In this document: positions 1-10,653 of the stretch, piece after piece | How positions within the stretch are numbered: position 1 is the first letter of the stretch | How the letters are laid out: each line of letters begins with the position of its first letter | Assembly: GCF_000142905.1 (NCBI RefSeq) | Contig: NW_013657630.1 | Coordinates: 192,961 to 256,960, forward strand | Reading direction: 5' to 3' | DNA: 64,000 nucleotides | DNA from: Thecamonas trahens ATCC 50062 | Lineage: Eukaryota; Apusozoa; Apusomonadida; Apusomonadidae | Program-made: the position numbers and the translations under genes | The notes under the pieces: generated by a model | What the model saw: only the letters and a program-made list of their open reading frames with translations | Database searches by the model: none | Told to the model about the DNA's origin: nothing

Positions 1-304
1 AGGGGGGGGGGGGGAATCCAGGGATCGGGCGGCGTGGGTAGGTGCGGGCAGTGTGGAATGGCGGGGTCAGGTTGTGGGGAGGAGATACCTATGATGTTTC
101 TCTCTCTGTGTGTGCGTGTGTGTGTGCGTGTGTTTAGGGTGGGATCGGGGCTCTTCGGCCCAGACCGAGCAACCAGTCTCCGGTACCCCCCCCCCTCCCC
201 TCCGCCGCTCGGCCGCCGGCTGTCCGTTGCCGTCGAGCTGCCTGCTCCTCCAGCTAGCTCGACGTCGGCTCGAGGCCGGCACTCCACGCCACATCCACCC
301 ACCG

Positions 305-2356
305 ATGGCCAACGGCGCGGACGAAAGCGCCTGGCTGGCCTTTACAGTCTCTGACGCACCGGGCGGCCCGCGCTCGCCGTTGACGGTCTACGCGCCGGCG
401 GGGCGGGCAGGCGGCGGGAGCCCGCACTCGGCACCGCCTGGGTCGGCGCTGTCGGCGGCGGTGGCCGACCTGCCGTTCCTGGCGTACAACACGGCCGAGC
501 CGCTGCCGCAGACGCCTGCGCCGAGGCCTGCACTAACGTCAGACTCGCCGCCGCCTCCAACGGCGCCTGAAGGGACGCCTGACGGCGGCGGACGGTCGCT
601 GGCGCCGACTCACGCGTCGCGGTCGACGCTGCTCCTCGAGCCGGTGGCGCTTGATCCGGACGCGCCGGCGTACGTCTCACCGTACCCGACGCGGGCGTCG
701 CCGATGCAGACTGGTGACATGCGCGCTATTCTGCTCTCGGGCGTTCCGCCGCCGCGTATCCTGGATCCGGTCGAGCCGCCCGTCTTTGCCGAGTCAATCG
801 CCGCGTATGTGGCGCCGGCGCCGCGGGCGGGACTGGCCCGCTCCGGCGCGTTGGCTGATGCAGATGCGCCCATCTCGGTCGGCCACATTCCTGCCCGCCG
901 CCCGCCGCTTGGCGCGTCGCTCGGCCCTGCCGCCGACGTCGAATCAGCCCCGTTTCTCCGACCGAACCGCTACCTCGACCCGGCTGCAGACGATGCCCGC
1001 CCACGGTCTGCCTCGATCTTCCCGGACCGAAACCCGATGCTGCCGACCTCGTCCAACACCTACACTCGCTCGCCATGGGCCGCCTCTTCCGCCGAGGTCT
1101 TTACCCCGCGACGCCAGGACTCTGCCGTTGGCCACCAGGTCCGCCGCGCCGCGGTCGCCTCGGTCGTCGGCTCGCCGACCCCGTTCCGCGATCCGGCTCG
1201 CCCACGCGAGTGGCGGTGGACCGAGCGCTCCGCGCTAGGCAACGGCGGTGCTGCCCACACCGTCCACACCTCACCTGGCTCTTCGACCGCACTCTCCTAC
1301 GCCGGTGCCCGAACCGAACCGCAGCCGCAGCCGCCGGCCGCAGCAACGACCCGCCCGGTGCCACTCCGCGACCCGTTCTCTATCGACGGTGTGCTGCGAC
1401 TGGTGCACGAGTGTGAGCAACACACTCGTGCCATTGGGCTGCGTGCCGGCGGGAGCACACGCTCTCCGCCGCCCGCGGCCGAGACCACCACCAGCTCGCC
1501 CGGCACGCCGCCGCGCCCGTCACCGCACCCGTCACCAAACCTGTCGCCGCGCGCAGCCGACCCCGCCACCCGCGCTCGCTACGAAGCCTTGCGCCAGCAC
1601 TCGGTCGAAGCCTACGTAGCCATGGCTCATCAGCCACGGGGAGATGCGCAGGAAGAGCAGGTCGAGCGTGATGTCGAGCCAGCCGAGTCAGCCGAGTCGG
1701 TCAAGCCAGCCGAGTCAGCCGAGCCAGCTGAAGAGGATGTGCAGGCCGCCGTTGCAGCCATGGAGACCGAGCAGCTGATTGCTCTGCTTCAGGCTAGGGC
1801 CGAGCCCGCTCATGTTCTGGCCGCTGCTGGCGCCGAGCTGGCGCAGCGAGTGGCAGCCCCCCGTAAGATCGACGAGACGGAGGAGACGGAGAAGCGAGCC
1901 CCAGCCCCTGTCTCTGCGCCGCCATCGCCACTCTCGCCCTTGGAGTCATCGCTGCGCTTGCCATCCGAACCATCGCTGTTTGGAGACGAAGAGAACTGGA
2001 CGCCACTCTCGCTCCGCGGTGCGTTTGACTACTATCCTCTCCACCGCGAGGAGCGCGAGTATGCTCACGCCGCAACCACGTTCCGCCTCGACACGCCGGA
2101 GCTCTCGATAATCAGCGCGGAACCTATGCAGATCGCCGACGCCGGCTCAATTGACTCTGAGATCAATCGCCTCGACTCGCTTCTTGACTCGTTCTACCAC
2201 ATTGCCAACGAGGCCGTCACGCCTGTGCCTCAGCGAGGCGGCGGCGGCAGCGCCGGGTGGGACGCGCTCACGCCGCGACCGGCCCAAGCACGAGGGAGAG
2301 GGGATGGCCGACGCAACTTGGTACAGCAGGGGCTAGAGCACCACGGAATGATGTAG
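305..2356 (+). CDS. Hypothetical disordered Pro/Ser/Ala-rich protein (683 aa)
   Basis: I do not recognise this protein. The frame is open from upstream of position 110. The ATG at 305 is preferred because translation upstream of it is low-complexity read-through of a (GT)n tract, while codon use becomes strongly GC3-biased after it. The product is rich in Pro, Ala, Ser and Arg, with a Glu/Ala/Ser/Pro stretch (repeated PAESAE-like words) at about nt 1670-1740, followed by a short amphipathic segment (METEQLIALLQARAEPAHVL) that could form a helix or coiled coil. No signal peptide, membrane segment or catalytic motif is visible. A TGTGTTTAG sequence at about 130-138 could be a splice acceptor for a 5' non-coding exon. 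Existence as a gene rests on length, third-position GC bias and a clean stop before an AT-rich spacer; function unknown. Confidence 0.6.
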   Translation: MANGADESAWLAFTVSDAPGGPRSPLTVYAPAGRAGGGSPHSAPPGSALSAAVADLPFLAYNTAEPLPQTPAPRPALTSDSPPPPTAPEGTPDGGGRSLAPTHASRSTLLLEPVALDPDAPAYVSPYPTRASPMQTGDMRAILLSGVPPPRILDPVEPPVFAESIAAYVAPAPRAGLARSGALADADAPISVGHIPARRPPLGASLGPAADVESAPFLRPNRYLDPAADDARPRSASIFPDRNPMLPTSSNTYTRSPWAASSAEVFTPRRQDSAVGHQVRRAAVASVVGSPTPFRDPARPREWRWTERSALGNGGAAHTVHTSPGSSTALSYAGARTEPQPQPPAAATTRPVPLRDPFSIDGVLRLVHECEQHTRAIGLRAGGSTRSPPPAAETTTSSPGTPPRPSPHPSPNLSPRAADPATRARYEALRQHSVEAYVAMAHQPRGDAQEEQVERDVEPAESAESVKPAESAEPAEEDVQAAVAAMETEQLIALLQARAEPAHVLAAAGAELAQRVAAPRKIDETEETEKRAPAPVSAPPSPLSPLESSLRLPSEPSLFGDEENWTPLSLRGAFDYYPLHREEREYAHAATTFRLDTPELSIISAEPMQIADAGSIDSEINRLDSLLDSFYHIANEAVTPVPQRGGGGSAGWDALTPRPAQARGRGDGRRNLVQQGLEHHGMM

Positions 2357-3046
2357 GGCAGATTGGTAAAGGGCCCACTGATGATGATCCACAGCGAAGG
2401 GAGACCCGGACGTCCCGATTTTGCGCGGCCACGGACCGCAACACTCAAAAGTGCAAAAAAAAACGTCAGTTGATGACTTTTGGTGTGATTTTATATATTT
2501 TATTGTATTTGTGATGATTCAATATAAAATATCCAGCTTCAATTATATACTCATATTATTTACAGGATTCATGTACAATTATATAATTATTTGGCTCAGA
2601 GATTAAGGTTTTGCCACATCTTGGTGGAAATCACCTTTTTGCCCCTTTTCCCCAGCTGGCAACCTCTCTCACATCTGGAAGCACGCGTCGTAGTATCGAC
2701 ACATTCTGCACTAACTATCTAGCTGGCTCTCTCGCGCTATTTCTCTTGGGTCTGAGCTCACATGCCCATGCGCATACTCAACCACCCCCTTTATCGTATG
2801 ATCGTTTCGATCCCAAGTTTTCACGCTTGTCGCCTCCCTCGCCTCAGCGATCTCTTTCTTCATCGCTTGCCATCGCGCGCGTCTCTCCTCATCACCTATT
2901 CCCCTTCCTTCCCGCCCCTCTATCCGTTTTACCGCCTCTGTTTAGCTCTGCTAAGCTTTTCCCCCTCTCCTCGCCCAACCCGCTCGCGACGGTACCATCG
3001 ACCATCTCTCTCGCTGCACCCCCCCACACGCAGTGGACCCGCGCGT
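2357..3046. other. Intergenic spacer with an AT-rich island
   Basis: This spacer lies between two plus-strand genes. Positions about 2450-2625 are strikingly A+T-rich (TTTTATATATTTTATTG-like sequence) in a GC-rich neighbourhood, and carry no convincing reading frame. From about 2640 to 3046 the sequence becomes pyrimidine-rich (CT-rich) up to the next start codon, as is common for 5' flanks in this window. The island may be the terminator/promoter junction between the two genes or a foreign insert. Confidence 0.6.
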
Positions 3047-6000
3047 ATGCCCGCAAGCAAGAAGAAGGTCAAGGGTGCGCCCAGCACGGGCAAGAGCGGT
3101 GGGTCCAAGGCCAAGGGCACTGGCAAGAAGAGCGGCAAGAAGGGCAAGGGTGGGCGCAAGGGCAAGTCGGTCCACAACGACGGGTTCCCCACGCTCAAGC
3201 TCGAGTCGGTCTACATTGAGGGCCGCAAGGTCTCGGCCGGGCTCAACAAGCTCCGCGGCGAGCACCCGCAGCTGCCGAACCACTACTACTGGTCGGTCAC
3301 GCGCGCGCGGTCGACGCTCTTCTCCGGCTGGTTCTGCCGTGAGGACCTCGTGCTCAAGGTTCGCGACTACATCCTGCAGGTCCAGGCCGAGGGCCGCGAG
3401 GCCTCGTTCGACTTTGACACCGAGGACAAGGTTCGCATGGGCATCCTCGCCCGTGACGCTGTCGGCGAGCTCAACGAGGCCAACGCGCCAACCCGCCCGG
3501 ATGCGTTTCTCCGCAACTCGGACGGCACGTACTCGCTCAACATTGTGCCGGTCGTCCCGGCGCCGCGTGCAAACCACAAGAAGAAGAAGGGCTCCGCGAG
3601 CTCGGGAACCTCGCCCACCTCGCGTGGGCGCGGGCGTGGCCTACGTGGGCGCGGGCGTGGCGCGGGCGGGCGCGGGCGCGGGCGTGGGCGCGGGCGCGGC
3701 TCGCACTCGTCGGCCTCGTCCGTCCCCTTTGTCCCGCCGGTCGGCGCTGGCGGTATTGGCATCGGCCTCGGCGTCGCGCCCATCGTCGACCTCGCGACCA
3801 TGCCGGCGCTCACGCTAGCGACACGCGGTACGGCCGACGATCCAGCGGTGGACATGGACACTGCGCCCATCGCGCCCGGAGGCGCTGCAGACTCGGGCGG
3901 CCCGCCGAAGGCTGCCGAGCCCGACCCGTCGGAGCCTGCCATTTTGCGGAATCCCGAGGTTCGCGAGCTGCTTGACCTCATCAACGGGCGGGTCGAGACG
4001 CTCGGGCTTGATCCGAGCAACCCAAAGATCCAGGAGCTTGCCACGCTCGCGCTCGGCTCGTCTGCCGCCCTCTCCGATTCGGCGCGCCGCAAGCGTAAGC
4101 GGCAGCTTCGGCGCGGCTCGTCGCGGCCATCGAAGCGCTCGACATCGTCCAAGCGCTCCGAAGCGTCGTCGTCGGACGACGCTTCGTCTGATTACTCGTC
4201 GACCGAAGAGGATGCCCGCATCGCCGTCTCCGAGTTCCGCGACCGGCTTGCGGCGCTGCAGGACGTGGCCCGCCGCCAGCGGGCAGCTACGGTCGCTGCG
4301 GCAAGCAAGGCCGCCGGTGCGGCTGGGGGCTCGGGGCTTGGCGGAGGGTCTGCGGGTGCCGCACCGCGGCCGCCGTCACCGGCCACTGCGGCGCAGCAGG
4401 CCCAGTGGGCCGGTGAGCTGGGTGGCGGGCCGTCGTCGCACCTCCTTCACTTTGCAACGCCGTTCGAGGCGCCTGGCGTTGCGCCGCTCCCGCTCCCACT
4501 CCCGCTCTCTCTGGGCGATGGACGGAGCGCTTTGCCGCGCGGCTCTCGTGCGCTGCGTGCTTTTGCCGCTGCTCTGGACAAGCCGACGCTCGCGGCGGTG
4601 CTTGACGCACAAGAGGCATCGGTGGAGAAGACCAAGTTTAGCATTGCCGATACGCTCGTCTCGCCTGTCACGCTCGTCAACACGGTTGTTCTCGAGGACG
4701 AGTGCGACGAAGCGCGGACGAGGGCTGACGTCGACGACGACGGCGCAAGCGGCTCGGAGCGGCTCGGGTACTGCTATCACTGCGAAGAGTCGTCGACGAG
4801 CGCCGAGAACGAGGTCCGCAAGTGCGCGTACTGCATCCGCGAGTTCCACGTCAACTGCGCAGGGTACGTCGAGTCGGAGACCGGGGCGTTCATTTGCCCA
4901 GCCTTCCATCCCAGCCGGCTCGTTACTGTTCCGCACGCGACCGAGGCCGACGTCGTCCCGTTTGCCTCTCAGCCGTCGCTCAGCTTTGGCACCGCCGCAT
5001 CGCCGTCGCGGGTCGAGGCGACGCCGATCCGCGACCCGGCGACGGCGTACAAGCTCAAGTCAGACGGCTTGCTTGTGCGAGCCGTGGCCGATCCAGGCCT
5101 GCCGCCGTTTCTGGTCGCCGGCGTTGTGGACGCCCACGTGGCGCGGTCAGTTGGCGACTTTTTCCTGCCGGCCTTTGTCGACGCCGTTGTCGCCGCCGTC
5201 CGGGTTGAGCAGTCGGCGTGCGCGTCGGCGCAGTTCTCGCTTGCGCCACCGCAGGTCCAGGCCCGGCTCCGCGCCGCGCTCCACACCGCCGCCAGCAACC
5301 TAGACAAGGCGTACGCGGCGCGATTTGCGCAGCGGGTGGCTGCGGCGCGGACGGCCGGCGTGGCGCCTCCGCCGGACGGCGGTTGCGGCCTTGCCGTTGC
5401 AGTTGTCTGTGACGGGTGGCTCATGTCGGTCTCCATTGGCTCGCCGCGTGTCGTCCACTTTGTGGTCAAGCCCGACGCCTTTGTCATTGCCTCGCAGTCG
5501 GCGGCGACCAACGTGGCCATTGACACAGCGACGTCGGCGACGACGACGCTCAAGCTTCCGCAGTGGCAGGTGGCGAGCGCGACCGCTGACGACTCGCCAG
5601 GCAACGCGCTCCGGTCGCTCCAGGCCTACGCCGCCGGCTGCTCTTTTGTGGCGCTGCCGAGCTACGAGATCCGTGAGCTCCCGCTCGACCGGACCGAGGT
5701 CAAGGCTGCGCTCGCTGCTGAGGCTCACCCGTGGCCATCGGCCAACGATTCGCTGCGGGCGATGATCCCATCACTGAGGCGGACGTTTGTGGCGCCACCG
5801 GCAGCACTTTTCAGAACAAGCTTGGCATCCCATACCGCATCATGTCTGTCGGTGCCTCGCTGGGTGACGTGCTGTTCAAGCCTGACGATGCGCCGCCGCT
5901 TGTCGACAACACGCCGCAAGTTCACTTTACCGAGCTCTCGTCGCTTCCGGCCGCCATCCTGGTCGCCACCGACGGCCTCTTCTACCAGACCGACGTGCTC

Positions 6001-6282
6001 GACTCGGAGCCGGCGACCGAGGTCAACGCATGGCTCGCTGAGCAGATCTCGCTCTCACTCGGCGCTGGCATCTCGCTCTCGCGGCTGGCTGCCCGACTGG
6101 CGTACCGCCCGTGGCTCGACCCATCCGAGGCCCGCGACGACTGCACTGCCATTCTCATTCGCGTCAGCCCGCCAAACATTATGGACGCGACCCCGGTCGC
6201 TCCGCTCGATGCCGGCGCCCGTAAGCATCCCGTCTTCCGCACCCGGACCGGGTCGCTTGTCCCGGGCGTGGAGGTTATCTAG
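3047..6282 (+). CDS. PHD-like zinc finger / PP2C-like (degenerate) phosphatase fusion, with an internal frameshift
   Basis: The ATG at 3047 starts a very Lys-rich head (residues 1-45), followed by a conserved-looking globular region (about 50-180) that I do not recognise. Next comes an RG-rich box (about 190-220, RNA-binding type), a Ser/Arg segment, and a PHD-like Cys/His cluster near residue 575 (CYHC ... CAYC ... FHVNC ... CP, with the last ligand pair altered). The C-terminal ~400 residues resemble a PP2C phosphatase: VVDAH replaces the DGHGG box, IGSPR replaces GDSR, and the ATDGLF and DDCTAI metal-site boxes are retained. The PP2C domain starts in frame 2 and finishes in frame 1 (5731-6282). 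The switch lies between about 5722 and 5780 and needs one extra base, so it is a probable consensus error or a missed intron. Lost GDSR and GHGG residues suggest a weak or dead phosphatase. The PHD and RG box suggest a nuclear, chromatin- or RNA-linked role (inference). Confidence 0.7.
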
Positions 6283-6347
6283 GCAGCAAGCAAAAGCGCA
6301 CACATAGACACACACACAGACTCACACGCAACTCCATGCGGAGTTGG

Positions 6348-8501
6348 TCATTCAATGCTGCCGGCGACTACCTCGGCAAACGACTTTTTGCCACCCCAAC
6401 CGGTCGGCGTGCCAGCGGCTTGCGCCTGCGCCTTGGGTGCATCGGCGGAGGTCACGCCGACGTGCATCGAGTCAAACTCGGCGCGCATCTGGTCGACGCG
6501 GTCGAGGTCAGCTTGCGATGGTGAAGCCGAGATAAGGCCGTCATGGGCGTCGTCGCCCGAGGCGGACTCAGAGTGGGCATCCGAGTCGAGGTCGGGCATG
6601 AGGCCCGGCTCGCGGTGCTGGGCAGAGGCGGGTGACGACGGACCAGCGCGCAGGACGGCTGGCTGGCCAACCGGCGGCGGAGCAAGGACAAGGCCGGCTT
6701 GCGGTCCACCGTGGTAGTGATTCTGCTGTTGAGGAGTACAGGCAGCGGCGAGGGCGGCGGCAACGGCCATGCGATGCGAGTGGGCAGCGTAGTACGCGTT
6801 AGGGTCAATGATGGACGATAGGAGCGACGGGGCGTTGCCGAGCGAGCGGCCTGAGGAGGAGCAGCGGAGCAGCGTGTGGTACGCCTTTTTGAACTCGTGC
6901 TGGATGACGGGAAAGTTTGTGCAGTTGGCGGTGACGTTGGAGGAGGCGTGCGGGTCCTCGATGGCAATGTCGTGGGCGCGGAAGACGTCAAACCAGCCAA
7001 AGTCGGCCTTTTTGGGCAGGTCGAGCGAGAGGACTCCGGCCTTGGGGCGGATGGAGACCACATCGCGGACAGTGTTGAACTCGCAGCCGTATAGCTTGAA
7101 AAACTGGAGGAGGCGGGCGCCGAGCTCGCCGTCTTCGACTGACTCAAACTCCTCGTCGAGCGGGTAGTACTTGAGCATGTGGATGATGAGGAGGACGAGG
7201 GCGTGTGAGGAGAGGCCGCCCCAGAACGGCACGTTGAGCTGACGCTCAAAGAGAAAATACTTGAGGGTGACGGTGAGCGGACGGAGCTGCGGATAGGCGG
7301 CCATATATGAGCGGATGATGGCGGCGTTCTCGGGGCCGCCGCGGACGTCAAAGCAGAGGTCGATGCGGCAGTAGGTGTGCATCTCGGCAATCTTGATGAC
7401 AGGGATCTTGGCGGTGGGAATGACTTGGCAGTAGGAGCAAAAGCCTGCAGCGTAGAGCCGCTTGGCGAGCATGTTGAGCTTGTCGGGGTGCCGAACGCCA
7501 TAGACGACAATGTCAATGTCCGAGTCCGGGAGGAAGAGGTCTGTGGAGAATGAGCCAAAGACCACGGTGGTGGCCTTGGGCCAGAGCTCGTTGACATACT
7601 TGCGAATCTTGGCAACGTGCGCTTCGCGCATGGCGCGCTCGGGCGGCGACGGCGAGACGTGGCGCACAAAGTCCTTCATCTCCTCGTCGAGCGACTGCAT
7701 GGCCGACGCCGTGGACGAGTACGGGTAGTACGCGCGCCGACGGTACGGCAGGATGCGACGCGACGTCGCCTCCATCCACACCGGCGGCTCGGCCATGTCC
7801 GGCGGCGGCTGGACCCGGGCCTTTAGCTCTGCGAGCGAGTGAAACGGACGGGCGGCAGCAAACGGTGGCGGCGGCGGTGAGGCGGTGTCTCTTCCCCGCG
7901 GGCTGCACTGAGCGCCAGCACCACCGCCGCCCAGCTCGCCGAGGCTTGTGTTGAGCCGCCGGGCCGCCCGGGATACGCTCCCGGTCGACGCCGTCCCGGT
8001 TCCGGTCTCGGTTGTTGTCCCGGTCCCCGACGAGCTGCAGGCCGACGAGCTCGACGACGACGAGCCGGACGAGCTCGACGAGCCGGACGAGCCCGACGAC
8101 GAGCCTGACGAGCTGCTTTCCGACGAGCTCCCTGTGGCGGTCGACGAGCCCGAGGATCCCGAGACTGAGCCGGTGTCAGACTGCCGCGACCTGGGCGCCT
8201 TGCCCATCTGCAGGCCACGGCTGCGCTTGTCACCATGGGCCAGCTCCTGCGGCGGCGGCGGGAGCTCTTCGCCCGGCGGGCTCTCAGCCAGGGGCGAGGC
8301 GGGTCTGCGGCCTGCGGCCTCACCAGGGTCTGCGCCTGCGGCGGAAGTTGCGGCGGTAGTTGCTGCTACTTCGGTGGCTGCTGCTGCGGCTGGTTCTGTG
8401 GCTGCTGCCGGTGGGCTCTCGCCCGGCTGTTCGTCGGTTGCCGGCGGGCGCTTGTCGGCCTCTGCCGCCTTGGCGCGGGCAGGCTGAGCAGCGAGGGCCA
8501 T
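6348..8501 (-). CDS. Trf4/PAPD5-type non-canonical poly(A) polymerase
   Basis: The start is taken at the ATG at 8501 (MALAAQPARAK); upstream translation is Pro/His-rich read-through of C-rich flanking DNA. The 717-aa protein has an acidic/Ser-rich disordered N-terminal third with a long poly-Ser tract (about residues 95-150). A nucleotidyltransferase core follows: helix-FGSFSTDLFLPDSDIDIVVYG (GS motif plus the DxD metal pair near residue 325) and the third carboxylate in CRIDLCFDV. The helical PAP-associated domain includes the LTVTLKYFLFERQLN and GGLSSHALVLLIIHML blocks, typical of Trf4/5 and PAPD5/7. The family adds short oligo(A) tails to aberrant nuclear RNAs as part of TRAMP-like complexes, marking them for the exosome. 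All three catalytic carboxylates are present, so activity is expected. The C-terminal ~180 residues are low complexity. The gene converges on the PP2C gene with only 65 bp between stops. Confidence 0.9.
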   Translation of the reverse strand: MALAAQPARAKAAEADKRPPATDEQPGESPPAAATEPAAAAATEVAATTAATSAAGADPGEAAGRRPASPLAESPPGEELPPPPQELAHGDKRSRGLQMGKAPRSRQSDTGSVSGSSGSSTATGSSSESSSSGSSSGSSGSSSSSGSSSSSSSACSSSGTGTTTETGTGTASTGSVSRAARRLNTSLGELGGGGAGAQCSPRGRDTASPPPPPFAAARPFHSLAELKARVQPPPDMAEPPVWMEATSRRILPYRRRAYYPYSSTASAMQSLDEEMKDFVRHVSPSPPERAMREAHVAKIRKYVNELWPKATTVVFGSFSTDLFLPDSDIDIVVYGVRHPDKLNMLAKRLYAAGFCSYCQVIPTAKIPVIKIAEMHTYCRIDLCFDVRGGPENAAIIRSYMAAYPQLRPLTVTLKYFLFERQLNVPFWGGLSSHALVLLIIHMLKYYPLDEEFESVEDGELGARLLQFFKLYGCEFNTVRDVVSIRPKAGVLSLDLPKKADFGWFDVFRAHDIAIEDPHASSNVTANCTNFPVIQHEFKKAYHTLLRCSSSGRSLGNAPSLLSSIIDPNAYYAAHSHRMAVAAALAAACTPQQQNHYHGGPQAGLVLAPPPVGQPAVLRAGPSSPASAQHREPGLMPDLDSDAHSESASGDDAHDGLISASPSQADLDRVDQMRAEFDSMHVGVTSADAPKAQAQAAGTPTGWGGKKSFAEVVAGSIE

Positions 8502-8969
8502 GGCGCACGGGAGGATGTGCGAGGAAAGAGGGGAGGGAGGGTGCGGGGGTGGGGGTGAGGGTGGGGGTGGTGGTCTGTGTGCTCGGCCCTGTCGGCTGTG
8601 TAGTCTGCAAGGGGGGTGCCCTGGGAGTCCCCGCCCCTGTGGACGCTCTGATGGGCTCGGCCGAGGAGCGGGCGCAAGGGAGGGGGGAGGGGGGGGGAGG
8701 GGTGAGGGCGGAGAGAGTGTTTGGAGATGGAGTGTGGTGGGTATGTGTGTGTGTGTGGTGGTGGGTGGGGGGAGGGAGGGAGGGAGAGAGTGTGTGTGAG
8801 AGAGAGAGCCGGTGGTTTGCTTGCGTTGTTTCGGTTTGGCGTGCGCTGTGGCGGAGGATCGGGTGCGGGGGAGAGACGGGCGTGTGCGGGCGTGTGCGGG
8901 GGGGGGGGTTGTGTATTGTACTGCGATGTGATGTGGTTGCAGGGAGGGAGACAAGAGGGAGAGGGGAGT
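8502..8969. other. Intergenic G-rich spacer
   Basis: This spacer is G-rich on the plus strand, hence C/T-rich on the coding strand just upstream of the poly(A) polymerase start. It contains short GT and GA microsatellites (about 8740-8810) and a G9 run near 8900. No coding sequence is convincing; the long open frames here are products of the biased composition. Confidence 0.6.
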
Positions 8970-10104
8970 TTAAGCCTGAGAGGTGGCAGCGACAACTGCA
9001 TCGACGACAGAGGCGATGGCGAGGGCAGCAGGCGAGGAGGCAAAGGGCACAGACTCAGTGTCTTGGGCCCCTGCGGATGCATCTTCGCCAGCGGCCAGCT
9101 CGACAGCCGGCTCGGTGGTCGACTCAGCAGCGCCCAGGACCGCACCGGCTTCGGCGGAGAGGCCAAGGCGCGGATCGATGGGGATGGAGCCGAGGAAGGG
9201 GATCTTGCGCATGCCGGCAAGCGCTTTGCCACCGTCCTTGCCGTAAACGTAGGTAACCTCGTTGCAGCACGGGCAGACAAAGCCCGACATGTTCTCCACA
9301 AGACCCAGGACAGGGATCTTGGTAGTCTCACAAAAGGTGATCTCGCGGCGGACGTCTGCCAGGGCCACCATCTGTCGACATCGATTCGATCGCGTGATAG
9401 GAGGGGGGGGGGGGGAGAAGAGGTGAGTGGGTGCACGGGTTGGCGTGGGAGGGCTCGGTGGAGCACAGCAGCGCATCTCAGTTCTTGGAAATGATTTCAT
9501 GGATGAAGAGGTCTTAAGTCTTCTCAATAACACGGACCAAGTAGTGATCATCGTCGAGGCGTCCGGATGGGGGGGGGGGGGGAGGAGGGGGAAGCAAGGA
9601 AGTTCGTACCTGGGGAGTGGTGACCACCACAGCGCCATCGATGGCGAGGTTGGACAGAGCCTTGACGGCGGCAAGGTGCTCGTCCGAGGTGCCGGGCGGG
9701 GTGTCGATGATGAGGTAGTCCAGCTCGCCCCAAACAACGTCGCGGAGGAACTGGGTAACCATGGCCGACTTGCGCGGGCCACGCCAGACGACCGGGTCGT
9801 CGCGCGAGGCAAGCAGAAAGGCAATCGACATGACGCACAGCTGGGTGTGGCCCGGCGGGAAGACCGGAACCCAGCCAGCGGTGGCCTGGTGGGCCGACGC
9901 GTCATCAAGACCAAACATCTGCGCCATTGACGGCCCGCACAAGTCGAGGTCGAGGAGGCCGACCTTGAAGCCGCGGGCGACCAAGCCGACGGCCAGCTGG
10001 GCCGCCACCGTCGACTTGCCCACGCCGCCCTTGCCCGACACCACCATCACCGTATGCCGCACGCCCGCCATGCTCTCGGCCACCGTCCGCTGTGCAGCAG
10101 CCAT
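8970..10104 (-). CDS. NUBP2: NUBP2/CFD1-type P-loop ATPase, cytosolic Fe-S cluster assembly scaffold (two exons)
   Basis: Exon 1 is 10104-9610 and exon 2 is 9371-8970, joined in phase 0, giving 298 aa. The intron (9372-9609, 238 nt) has donor CAG|GTACGA and acceptor GTCGACAG. Splicing restores the family sequence TTPQ followed by MVALADVRREI. Motifs are the deviant Walker A SGKGGVGKST near residue 24, the DLDLCGPS block, the IIDTPPGTSDEH switch, and ENMSGFVCPCC with the CPxC that binds a bridging [4Fe-4S] cluster between subunits. The four-Cys N-terminal ferredoxin-like motif of NBP35/NUBP1 is absent, so this is the CFD1/NUBP2 partner. Its role is to assemble Fe-S clusters and transfer them to cytosolic and nuclear apoproteins together with NBP35. 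The C-terminal ~45 residues are an Ala/Glu-rich extension. C9 and T-rich sequence lies immediately upstream of the ATG. Confidence 0.93.
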
Positions 10105-10653
10105 ACCAAAACAAAAAGAAGGGGGGGGGGAGTGTTTGGGTCAAGTGTGTGTGTGTGTGAGGGTAGGGGAGGGGGGCAGGGGAGGGGGGAAGGGGGATGG
10201 GAGGAACGGATGGACAAAGGTCGCGTTCGCAAAATAATATATTTGTCCGTCAAAGTCAAACACAATCTCTCCCTCCCTCCCTCCCTCCACGACAGCGGTG
10301 GCTGCGGAGGGGAAGGGGAAGGGGAAGGGGGAAGGGGGAGGGAGGACGGGAATGGGATAGGGGGGAGGGGGGGAGGGGAGGGGGGGGAGGGGGGGGGGGG
10401 GGAATGCATCTCCTGGGGGAGGGTGACTCTGACTGGGGAGAGTAGTGCGTGTGGTTGTTTGTGGCTGTGGCTGTGGCTGTGGCTGTGGGTCCACTTGCGC
10501 GCGCAATTGACCACAAACTGCGATGGGGAAGGTGTGCCGTGTGCGCAGGGCAGGGTATCCCCTTTTGGCCTGTGAGTACCCCACATGTGCGATATGTCGC
10601 GGAACTGAGGTTATCGTGAGGCTTCTTGGTTCTGCAATCCTCTCGACTCCATC
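10105..10653. other. Intergenic spacer, G-rich with potential G-quadruplexes
   Basis: The region holds G-rich repeats (about 10300-10402, runs of 3-13 G separated by A) and a (TGTGGC)n-like hexamer run at about 10450-10485. A short AT-rich patch (AAAATAATATATTTG) lies near 10230. No gene is visible. The right half leads into the transposase remnant. Confidence 0.55.

Noticed and set aside
2951-3577. Minus-strand frame opposite the N-terminus of the PP2C gene
   Set aside because: It is a GC-rich shadow frame; the plus strand has the codon bias and recognisable domains.
5722-5780. Programmed -1 ribosomal frameshifting in the PP2C and other genes
   Set aside because: No X-XXY-YYZ slippery heptamer with downstream structure is evident at the clearer sites (GnT-I, CUB3), and the sites have unrelated sequences; missing bases in the consensus explain them better.
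8366-9466. Long minus-strand frame of Ser/Pro/His between the poly(A) polymerase and NUBP2
   Set aside because: It overlaps the spacer and the true NUBP2 exon in a different frame, with composition-driven openness only.
9412-9609. Extra coding sequence (VRTSLLPPPPPP...) after the first NUBP2 exon
   Set aside because: It begins at a GTACGA donor and reads through a poly-C run; removal restores the conserved TTPQ-MVALADVRRE junction.
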